A stretch of DNA of 64,000 nucleotides. Source: Polaromonas sp. GTDB lineage: Bacteria > Pseudomonadota > Gammaproteobacteria > Burkholderiales > Burkholderiaceae_C. The notes below the pieces were generated by a model. It did not search any database. It had not been told where the DNA came from and saw nothing but the letters and a program-made list of their open reading frames with translations. The stretch spans positions 1 through 64,000 of the forward strand of contig JAAFJR010000006.1 of NCBI GenBank assembly GCA_013298945.1, in the 5' to 3' direction. Positions 35,853 through 43,154 of the stretch are shown here, in pieces (the stretch's first letter is position 1; the number at the start of each line of letters is the position of its first letter). A program made the position numbers and the translations under genes.

Positions 35853-36989
35853 ATGGCATTTATATATTATGTAACGCATATTCAGTTTGAAGCCGGTGCA
35901 ATCAAACTGCTCAAACAAGAATGTGAACGAGTGTGCATCACCCGGCCGCTGATCATCACCGACCAAGGCGTTAAAGCGGCAGGCATTTTGCAAAAAGCAC
36001 TAGACAATCTACGTGGCATGACCGTGGCAGTGTTTGACCAAACGCCGTCAAACCCTACAGAGGCAGCCGTGCAAGCCGCTGCAACAAGTTACAAAGCAAA
36101 CAACTGCGATGGCTTAATTGCAGTAGGTGGTGGTTCTTCCATTGATTGCGCCAAGGGCGTGGCGATTGCGGCGACGCATGAGGGCCCACTGACCACCTAT
36201 GCAACCATCGAAGGCGGCTCTTTGCTGATTACCGAACGCGCCGCGCCGTTGATTGCCGTACCCACCACCAGCGGCACTGGCAGCGAAGTGGCACGCGGTG
36301 CGATTTTGATTGTGGACGACCACCGCAAGCTCGGTTTTCACTCTTGGCATTTGGTGCCCAAAGCCGCGATTTGCGACCCTGAGCTCACACTTGGTTTGCC
36401 AGCCAAATTAACCGCAGCAACAGGTATGGATGCGATTGCTCATTGTATGGAAACCTTCATGGCGCCAGCTTTCAACCCGCCAGCTGATGGCATCGGCTTA
36501 GATGGTTTAACGCGCGCTTGGGCGAACATTGAACGCGCCACAAACAACGGAATTGACATTGACGCCCGCATGAACATGATGAGTGCTTCTATGCAAGGTG
36601 CGATGGCGTTTCAAAAAGGTTTGGGCTGTGTGCATAGCCTAAGCCACAGCTTGGGTGGCGTCAATCCTGGCCTGCACCACGGCACATTGAATGCCATGTT
36701 TTTGCCTGCTGTGGTGACTTTCAATGCTTCTGCACCGTCGATGCAAAACGAGCAGCGTTTGCAGCGGATGGCGCATGCTATGGGTTTGGCATCTGGCAGT
36801 GATATCCCCGCAGCCATCAAAGACATGAATGCCCGACTCGGTTTACCGACGGGTTTAGCCACTTTGGGTGTGCAACACGACTGGTTTGGCAATATCATCA
36901 AAGGTGCGCTGGCTGATCATTGCCACAAAACCAATCCACGCATAGCCACAAATCAAGACTACGAAGAGCTGCTAGCTAATTCCATGTGA
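35853..36989 (+). CDS. Iron-containing (group III) alcohol dehydrogenase
   Basis: A 378-residue cytoplasmic dehydrogenase. NAD-binding is in GLIAVGGGSSIDCAKGVA and APLIAVPTTSGTGSEVARGA. Metal ligands are expected in ATGMDAIAHCME (Asp, His), LGCVHSLSHSLGG (His) and GLHHGTLNA (His). The substrate is unknown. It starts 30 bases after the ABC permease and is probably in the same operon, so it may act on the imported compound or a downstream aldehyde. In phosphonate pathways group III enzymes reduce phosphonoacetaldehyde; a selenium-linked role would be new. The last 31 bases overlap the convergent kinase gene. Confidence 0.88.
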   Translation: MAFIYYVTHIQFEAGAIKLLKQECERVCITRPLIITDQGVKAAGILQKALDNLRGMTVAVFDQTPSNPTEAAVQAAATSYKANNCDGLIAVGGGSSIDCAKGVAIAATHEGPLTTYATIEGGSLLITERAAPLIAVPTTSGTGSEVARGAILIVDDHRKLGFHSWHLVPKAAICDPELTLGLPAKLTAATGMDAIAHCMETFMAPAFNPPADGIGLDGLTRAWANIERATNNGIDIDARMNMMSASMQGAMAFQKGLGCVHSLSHSLGGVNPGLHHGTLNAMFLPAVVTFNASAPSMQNEQRLQRMAHAMGLASGSDIPAAIKDMNARLGLPTGLATLGVQHDWFGNIIKGALADHCHKTNPRIATNQDYEELLANSM

Positions 36990-38323
36990 AGATTTAAAAA
37001 ATTCAAGAACTGAACCACCTCTGCGATTAAAGGGCGAGCCGAAACTTCGGCTTGCGTGCAGCGCTTTTGCAATTCATTCAAGCTTGACTTCGTAGCTTGA
37101 AATATAGGATAGTTTGCATCGTCGTTCGATTCTGAACAATGCGACAACAATTCGCTCAGCAAAATACCAAACGCCCGCACTTCGATGCGCTGCATCGCGT
37201 GAGATGTGTCCTGGTCTTGCATCGGTAAGATTGATGCCGCTCCAAAATCACCTAAAAGTCCATGCCCTTTTGAGTTATGCAAAATATTGTGCGCATACAA
37301 ATCGCCGTGCAAAACGCCACAAGCATGCAAATGCTCTGCGGCACGCGCAATGCCAAGGGCTAGGCTGTTTAGTTCCTGCAGACTGAAATTTGTGGCCTGC
37401 GCATAAATATCACGTGTGCACGATTCAAGATTTGGTGGTTGTGCAAGATTTGTGTAGCTGCTTGCAATCAATGGCATGACCAAACCTTGTTCGCTATTCG
37501 GGTGATGGCTTATCTTCCCCATCACACCCACAATGTGTGGATGCAATCCCACAGCAATGCTGGCAGCCATTTCGCAACGAGGCAAACCATCACTGGTCAC
37601 ATCGCTTTTGAATAACTTCACGGCAACATCTTTGGTCAGCGCGTCTGCTTGCTGCAACTTTGCATTAGAAATAATACCCGATGCGCCTTCGCCAAGTTTT
37701 ACTCCTAGTTCGATATTGTGCCAATTAATCTCCGCAATCGATGGCGCTTTTCTAGCAGCTTCAAAACTATCCGTCAATGGATTGCCCGCTATGGCTAACC
37801 AAGCCAAGCGTGGTAAGGTCAACAACCAAGCTGGCAAAGCTGAAAATTGATTCGCAGACAAACGCAGTAGTTCGAGATTTGTGCATTTTGCGAGTTCTGC
37901 TGGCAAATCACTCAATTCATTACCCGCTAGCATCAGCTTTTGCATTTGCTTGCATTGACCAATACTATTAGGCAAACTTTGAATGCGGTTGTCCGTCAAA
38001 ATCAGCCATCGCAGCGTTGGCGCCATTGCCTCAGCAGCAACTCGGCTGATCTGGTTGGCTTTGAAACCAACCATCGTCAAATTTTTACATTGCCCAAGTA
38101 CGGCGGGCAGCTCAGTGAACAAGTTATCAGAGCAGAAAATAATTCGTAGCTTGTACAAGCGCGACAAATCATCTGGCAGGCTAGACAACTGATTACCTGA
38201 TAAATTCAAAATCTCCAGCGAATCTGCCAAGTCGAAAATTTCAGGTGGAAACTCAGTCAATCCGCATGATAAATCTAAACGTTTTATACCGGTTAACAGT
38301 CCGGCTCTAAGCTGCGCCAACAT
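36959..38323 (-). CDS. Leucine-rich-repeat protein kinase
   Basis: A 454-residue soluble protein with two domains. Residues about 10-195 contain seven or eight LRRs of the type SLEILNLSGNQLSSLPDDLS and NLELLRLSANQFSALPAWL. Residues about 205-450 are a eukaryote-like kinase: glycine loop KLGEGASGII, VAVKLFKSD (ATP-binding Lys), HGDLYAHNIL (catalytic loop, with HGD in place of HRD) and LLGDFGAAS (DFG). All catalytic residues appear present. The HGD form is common in bacterial LRR kinases. There is no membrane span or signal peptide. Its partner is unknown; it is convergent with the dehydrogenase and 2 bases after the CoA-transferase gene. Confidence 0.85.
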   Translation of the reverse strand: MLAQLRAGLLTGIKRLDLSCGLTEFPPEIFDLADSLEILNLSGNQLSSLPDDLSRLYKLRIIFCSDNLFTELPAVLGQCKNLTMVGFKANQISRVAAEAMAPTLRWLILTDNRIQSLPNSIGQCKQMQKLMLAGNELSDLPAELAKCTNLELLRLSANQFSALPAWLLTLPRLAWLAIAGNPLTDSFEAARKAPSIAEINWHNIELGVKLGEGASGIISNAKLQQADALTKDVAVKLFKSDVTSDGLPRCEMAASIAVGLHPHIVGVMGKISHHPNSEQGLVMPLIASSYTNLAQPPNLESCTRDIYAQATNFSLQELNSLALGIARAAEHLHACGVLHGDLYAHNILHNSKGHGLLGDFGAASILPMQDQDTSHAMQRIEVRAFGILLSELLSHCSESNDDANYPIFQATKSSLNELQKRCTQAEVSARPLIAEVVQFLNFLNLHMELASSSS

Positions 38324-38325
38324 GG

Positions 38326-39522
38326 CTACAAACTCATACCGAGTTCGTACAAAATCTCCGCCGTATGTTCACCCAATCGAGGGGCGGGTCGCGAAATGGC
38401 AGTGGGCGTAGCGCTCATACGCACAGGTGGCCGCAGTTGCCGCAGTTGCCGCAGTTTGCCTTCATGCGGATGCGCCACATCAACCCAGCCGCCGGTTGCC
38501 GCTAAGTGTGGATCGGTCAACAAATCCGGCAATTTCATCATTGGCATCACAGGAATATCGCTCGCCACCAAAACCTTCAACCAATGTTCGCTGGTTTGCA
38601 GCAACAGCTTAGTTTGTACGAACGCATACAACTCATCAATATGCGCGATACGAGCTGATTGCGTCGTGAAACGCGCATCTTGCGTAAAAAGCTCGCCCTC
38701 GCCTGCCAACTCCAAAAATCTACGCCAATGTGCGTCGTTGTACATCAGCGCACAGACATAACCATCGCTCGTTTTATACGGCTTACGATTGGGCGACAAC
38801 ATGCGGCTGTGCCCCATATTTCCCATCGCTTGGCCAAGCGTTGTGGTCACAGCTGGTTGCCAAGTTTCGCCACCCAAATGTTCACCCAAAACAAATTGCA
38901 GCAAACACTCAAACATGGGCACTTCAACACTTTGCCCCAGCCCTGTGCCGTCTCTTTTGTCTCGCGCAATGATGGCGGCCATGACGGCATGCACCATGTT
39001 CAACGCCGTCACACGGTCGGCAAACGTCGCGGGCACATAACGTGGCTCAGTGCTGCCACTTTGCGTCATCAACCACGGGATGCACGCCGCACCCTGAATC
39101 AAATCGTCGTAAGCTGGCAAGTCAGAATACGGCCCGCCTTCAGAGTAGCCATACGCGCCGCAATAAATCAGCTTAGGGTTGATTTTTTGTAAAGCTTCAT
39201 AACTCAACCCTAACCGAGCCATAGAAGCGGGGCGAATGTTGAAGGTCAGCACATCGGCGGTTTCACACAGCCTCAGCAAAACAGCATGGTCGCGCGGTTT
39301 TTTCAGATCCAAAACGATGGAGCGTTTGTTGCGATTCGCATTGATAAAAATATGCCCCATACCTGGGTGCTGCATAGGCCCCGCGTGGCGCATGATGTCG
39401 CCACTGAGAGGCTCTACCTTAATGACATCAGCACCGTAATCACCCAAAATCTGTGTGGCATACGGGCCGAGAACCACGCCCGTGAGGTCTACGATACGGT
39501 AGCCGCTTAATGCCCCACTCAT
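38326..39522 (-). CDS. Class III CoA-transferase (CaiB/BaiF family)
   Basis: A 398-residue enzyme that moves CoA between organic acids. LSGYRIVDLTGVVLGPYATQ, GADVIKVEPLSGD, KKPRDHAVLLRLCETADVL and YSEGGPYSDLPAYDDLIQG are the family blocks; the catalytic Asp is expected in the last block. The start overlaps the stop of the upstream TctC gene (ATGA). Near the C-terminus a 9-base tandem repeat (38431-38460) encodes LRQLRQLR. The pairing with a Bug-type binding protein suggests uptake and CoA activation of an organic acid; substrate unknown. Confidence 0.9.
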   Translation of the reverse strand: MSGALSGYRIVDLTGVVLGPYATQILGDYGADVIKVEPLSGDIMRHAGPMQHPGMGHIFINANRNKRSIVLDLKKPRDHAVLLRLCETADVLTFNIRPASMARLGLSYEALQKINPKLIYCGAYGYSEGGPYSDLPAYDDLIQGAACIPWLMTQSGSTEPRYVPATFADRVTALNMVHAVMAAIIARDKRDGTGLGQSVEVPMFECLLQFVLGEHLGGETWQPAVTTTLGQAMGNMGHSRMLSPNRKPYKTSDGYVCALMYNDAHWRRFLELAGEGELFTQDARFTTQSARIAHIDELYAFVQTKLLLQTSEHWLKVLVASDIPVMPMMKLPDLLTDPHLAATGGWVDVAHPHEGKLRQLRQLRPPVRMSATPTAISRPAPRLGEHTAEILYELGMSL

Positions 39523-40484
39523 TCCGGAGTGATGCCCGCCAATTTCACCCAGCCAGACCATTTTTTGATTTCTGCATCGATCGTGCGTGCCAATGCGGCA
39601 CTGTCTTGCACATCTAAATCAATACCCGCATTCGCTAGTTTTTCTTTGACTTCTGGTTTTGCCAGCACGGTACGCAAGGTTTCGCCAAGCTTCTTAGCGT
39701 CCGCGGCAGGAATATTTGCTGGCGCCATCAATGCAAACCAAGCACTGACTTCATAGCCCTTCACCGTGTCGCCAATCGGTGCAATGTTTGGTGCTTTGCC
39801 TGCGCGCTTGGCGGTTGTCACGCCCAAACCTTTCAGCTTGCCGCCGTTGATTTGCGTCATAGCATTGCCCACATCGGCAAACGCAAACTGCAATTGACCG
39901 CCCATCAAATCAACCAGCGCCGGCGGAATACCTTTATACGGCACGCTCAAAGCCTCAAACCCGCCCAGTTGTGCCACCAAAGCGCCAGACACCAATGAGC
40001 CTGATGAACCGTGACCATACGCCAGCTTATTCGCCTTGGCATAGGCGACAAACTCTTTCATGTCTTTCGCTGGAAACTCAGGCTTGACCATCAAAATAAA
40101 GCCCGTGCTGCCAATCATGCCAATGGGCGTGAAATCTTTCACTGGGTCATACGGCAGTTTTTTGTACAAGCTCACATTGGCAGCTTGTGTGGTGCTGGTG
40201 GTTACCAACAGCGTGTATGGATCGCCCACAGCCGCCTTCACCGAATCCGCCCCCGGAATACCATTCGCACCCGCTTTGTTCTCCACCGCAATTGGCTGCC
40301 CCAAAGCATCACTCATCGCCTGCGCGACCACACGGCCGACAGTATCAGTCGCGCTGCCAGCTGGGAATGGCACGAGGAATTTGAGAGGCTTGGTTGGGTA
40401 GGTTTGTGCAGCGGCGTTTAATCCGCTTAAAGCCAGCCATCCTGCAATGCAAGCTGTGGCTAATAGTTTGAAAGTGGTTTGCAT
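39519..40484 (-). CDS. Bug/TctC-family periplasmic binding protein
   Basis: A 321-residue exported solute-binding protein. The signal peptide ends NAAAQ, followed by TYPTKPLKFLVPFPAGSATD, the standard Bug N-terminus. The conserved ENKAGANGIPGADSV and AYGHGSSGS blocks follow. Bug proteins bind carboxylates and are greatly expanded in Burkholderiales. No TctA/TctB membrane genes are adjacent, which is typical for orphan Bug genes. Coupled to the CoA-transferase gene. Confidence 0.93.
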   Translation of the reverse strand: MQTTFKLLATACIAGWLALSGLNAAAQTYPTKPLKFLVPFPAGSATDTVGRVVAQAMSDALGQPIAVENKAGANGIPGADSVKAAVGDPYTLLVTTSTTQAANVSLYKKLPYDPVKDFTPIGMIGSTGFILMVKPEFPAKDMKEFVAYAKANKLAYGHGSSGSLVSGALVAQLGGFEALSVPYKGIPPALVDLMGGQLQFAFADVGNAMTQINGGKLKGLGVTTAKRAGKAPNIAPIGDTVKGYEVSAWFALMAPANIPAADAKKLGETLRTVLAKPEVKEKLANAGIDLDVQDSAALARTIDAEIKKWSGWVKLAGITPE

Positions 40485-40525
40485 GGGTGTCTCCTTTTTT
40501 GTTTAACTGTAAACTCTCAAGCAGA

Positions 40526-41920
40526 TTATGACTTCATCAAAGCCTCAATCTCATCCGCCTTCACCGGCACACCCCGACTAATTAACTCACATCCACCTTC
40601 GTTGACAATCGCATCGTCCTCAATGCGGATGCCGATGTTGTGGAACTGCTCGGGCACGCCGGCAGCGGGGCGGACGTAGATGCCGGGTTCTAGGGTCAAC
40701 ACCATGCCTGGGCGCAGGATGCGGCTGGGGCGGTTGGTGATGACTTCGCCGCTCAAGGGGTCTTTGCGTTCTGTCGTTTGACCCAGCTCAGACGGTTCGT
40801 TATAGCCGCCACAATCATGCACATCCATACCCAGCCAGTGGCTGGTGCGGTGCATATAGAAGGGGAAGTAGGCGCGTTTTTCGATCACGTCTTGTAGGTT
40901 ACCGACTTTGTTTTTGTCGAGCAAGCCCACATCCAACATGCCTTGCGCCAAAACCTTGACTGCTGCTTCGTGCGGGTCGATGAATCTTGATCCTGATTTT
41001 GTAGCTGCTACGGCAGCATCTTGGCTGGCTAGCACGATATCGTATAGCGTACGCTGCGGGCCAGTGAACTTGCCATTGGCGGGGAAGGTGCGAGTGATGT
41101 CGCTGGCGTAGCCATCCAACTCGCAGCCAGCGTCAATCAGCACCAAGTCACCGTTTTTGACTTGCGCTGCGTCTGCGCGGTAGTGCAGCACACAGGCATT
41201 CGCTCCTGCGGCAACGATTGCACTGTAAGCGGAGTATTGCGAGCCCTGCTGGCGAAATTCGTGCAAAAGCTCGGCGTCTAGGTGGTATTCGCGCACATCT
41301 TTGCCTTCGCGCAGCATCTGGGCACTTGTTTGCATGGCGCGGATGTGGCCTGCCGCACTGATTTGCGCGGCTCGGCGCATGGTCGCTTGCTCTGACGCAT
41401 CTTTGAACAGTCGCATTTCGTCTAAAACGGCGCAAGCATCGCGCTGGGTTTCGGGGCACAAGGCGCCGAAACGCACGCGAGCGCGAACTTTGCTGAGCCA
41501 GCCGTCGACCTGCGTTTCCAGCCCTTTGTGCGTCGCAAACGGGAAATAAACAGCAGATTTGTTCTCTAACAGCTTTGGCAACAATGCATCCAATTCCGCA
41601 TTGGAATAGGCAGCATCCACACCTAAAGCCGCTGGTGCTGAACTAGGACCGAGCCTAAAGCCGTCCCAAATCTCGCGTTCCATGTCTTTGGGGGCGCAAA
41701 ACAGCGTAGCTTTGCCGTCACCTGTGATGACCAACGTTGCGTTCGGCTCAGTAAAACCGGTCAAATAGTGAAAATAGCTGTCAAAACGGTACAAAAAGTC
41801 GCTGTCGCGGTTGCGCTGACGTTCGGGCGAAGTGGGGATGATGGCGATACCATCTGCGCCCAGCGTGGCGGCAAAACGGGTGCGGCGGGCGGCGTATGTT
41901 TGGTTGGTTACTTTGGTCAT
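40526..41920 (-). CDS. pepP: Xaa-Pro aminopeptidase (PepP-like, M24B)
   Basis: A 464-residue dinuclear-metal aminopeptidase that removes residues before proline. The creatinase-like N-terminal domain precedes the catalytic pita-bread fold: LVLIDAGCELDGYASDITRTFP (two Asp ligands), HWLGMDVHDCGG (His), VLTLEPGIYV (Glu) and GIRIEDD (Glu). I start at the ATG at 41920; a GTG at 41938 overlapping the upstream stop is also possible. It is the last gene of the long operon that begins at 49196. PepP next to ubiH or here to a nucleotidyltransferase is a known betaproteobacterial neighbour. Confidence 0.95.
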   Translation of the reverse strand: MTKVTNQTYAARRTRFAATLGADGIAIIPTSPERQRNRDSDFLYRFDSYFHYLTGFTEPNATLVITGDGKATLFCAPKDMEREIWDGFRLGPSSAPAALGVDAAYSNAELDALLPKLLENKSAVYFPFATHKGLETQVDGWLSKVRARVRFGALCPETQRDACAVLDEMRLFKDASEQATMRRAAQISAAGHIRAMQTSAQMLREGKDVREYHLDAELLHEFRQQGSQYSAYSAIVAAGANACVLHYRADAAQVKNGDLVLIDAGCELDGYASDITRTFPANGKFTGPQRTLYDIVLASQDAAVAATKSGSRFIDPHEAAVKVLAQGMLDVGLLDKNKVGNLQDVIEKRAYFPFYMHRTSHWLGMDVHDCGGYNEPSELGQTTERKDPLSGEVITNRPSRILRPGMVLTLEPGIYVRPAAGVPEQFHNIGIRIEDDAIVNEGGCELISRGVPVKADEIEALMKS

Positions 41921-41937
41921 GTATTCACTCAGACTCA

Positions 41938-42762
41938 CTAAGAATTGTTAATTTGCGCTAATCGCTGCGGCGTGCCTACGTCTGTCCAAGTGCCAGTGTA
42001 CAACTCGCCAGACACCTGCTGTGCGGCAATGGCTTTTCTGAGCAACGGCGCCAGAGCAGCTTTGACGCCCTCAGGATTTCCCGCTGGAATATCGCAATAA
42101 GGCAATGTAAACAAAGACTTGCGGTACAGGGCGATGGTGCTGAAGGTGTATTTTTCGGGCGCATCATTAACGACAAAACCATCTGGCAGCAGCCCAAAAT
42201 CACCTTTGGTGTTGTGCTCAGGATTCGGAACAAGCCAAATATGCGCCAACTTGCCACTGGCTTTGAAGCGCTCAACCGCGTCTTGCGAAAACACAAAATC
42301 GGGCGCGAACACGTCGCCTGCCAGCACCCAAAATACATCTTCATCGCCAGAATCACACAACATCGGCAGCGCCCTAACTATGCCGCCCGCCGTCTCCAGC
42401 GCTCCGCCAAAATCTCTGGCTTCGTGCGAGTAGCGAATGTTTAACGTTACAGAATTATCTAATTTTTCGGCGTTTTTTTGCTCGCTTTTTAATAGCTGCT
42501 TAGGCAGAAAAAACGCTGGCTGCAGGCCGATTTTTGAATCTGTTTTTTCACCAAAATGAGTGCTGATTTTCTCGCCCAACCAAGCCGTGTTGATGACAAA
42601 ATCGGTAAACCCACCCGCCGCCAAAGCCTGCATAGACCACTGCATCAGCGGCTGTCCGCGCACTTCTAATAGCGGTTTTGGGGTGTGGTCAGTCAGCGGG
42701 CGCATGCGTTCGCCACGTCCGGCGGCTAGGATTAATGCTTTTGTTGTCGATGCTTTGGTCAT
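41938..42762 (-). CDS. murU: MurU-like nucleotidyltransferase
   Basis: A 274-residue sugar-1-phosphate nucleotidyltransferase. KALILAAGRGERMRPLTDHTPKPLLEVRGQPL is the complete N-terminal motif block (key: G-x-G-x-R and PKP). FWVLAGDVFAPDF holds the metal Asp. The family best matches N-acetylmuramate-1-phosphate uridylyltransferase of the peptidoglycan-recycling bypass. Homologues run straight from the INTAWLGE region to the YSHEARDFGGALETAGGI region; here about 25 extra residues (FFLPKQLLKSEQKNAEKLDN) come from an antisense repeat copy. It is coupled to speD (ATGA) and to pepP (TAGTG). Confidence 0.85.
   Translation of the reverse strand: MTKASTTKALILAAGRGERMRPLTDHTPKPLLEVRGQPLMQWSMQALAAGGFTDFVINTAWLGEKISTHFGEKTDSKIGLQPAFFLPKQLLKSEQKNAEKLDNSVTLNIRYSHEARDFGGALETAGGIVRALPMLCDSGDEDVFWVLAGDVFAPDFVFSQDAVERFKASGKLAHIWLVPNPEHNTKGDFGLLPDGFVVNDAPEKYTFSTIALYRKSLFTLPYCDIPAGNPEGVKAALAPLLRKAIAAQQVSGELYTGTWTDVGTPQRLAQINNS
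42474..42545 (+). repeat. Protein-invading repeat, copy 8 (antisense in murU)
   Basis: TTTTTAATAGCTGCTTAGGC, then AGAAAAAACGCTGGCTGCAG and GCCGATTTTTGAATC. Antisense to murU; the minus-strand frame reads FFLPKQLLKSEQ. Confidence 0.85.
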
Positions 42763-43151
42763 GAGGTCTTCATTTTTTTCAATGTTCCACGGTGCAACTC
42801 GTGGCGTTCCGCGCTTTCAGGTTTGAATGCGGCCAGCAAAGCGTCCATCAAGCGATGCGCTTTGGCGGAATGGTCGCCGCCGAAGTTGCAGACGTAGACG
42901 TCTAGCGTCACCGCCTGTAACTCTGGCCATGTATGAATGCACAGGTGTGATTCTGCCAACAGCACCGTAGCAGTCACGCCGCTGGGTTGGCTATCTACAG
43001 CTGGAAAGACATGTATCAACTGGTTGACGGCTTGCAAACCAGCGGTTTTCACGGCGTCAAGGCAAAGTTGCAATAACGCCGTGGCATCAACCAACAGTGT
43101 GGCATCGCAATGGCAGTGGTGACAATCAGCGGTGAGGTGTAGGCCTTGCAT
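42759..43151 (-). CDS. speD: S-adenosylmethionine decarboxylase (SpeD, bacterial type)
   Basis: A 130-residue pyruvoyl enzyme that makes decarboxylated SAM, the aminopropyl donor for spermidine-type polyamines. The self-cleavage site is in LLAESHLCIHTWPE, between Glu67 and Ser68. Catalytic His (H69) and the later Cys in VYVCNFGG are in place. The N-terminus has an unusual cluster C-H-H-C-H-C (residues 10-15). It lies between the amine-oxidase gene (3 bases) and murU (overlap), and belongs with the membrane aminopropyltransferase upstream in the same operon. Confidence 0.92.
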   Translation of the reverse strand: MQGLHLTADCHHCHCDATLLVDATALLQLCLDAVKTAGLQAVNQLIHVFPAVDSQPSGVTATVLLAESHLCIHTWPELQAVTLDVYVCNFGGDHSAKAHRLMDALLAAFKPESAERHELHRGTLKKMKTS

Positions 43152-43154
43152 GGT

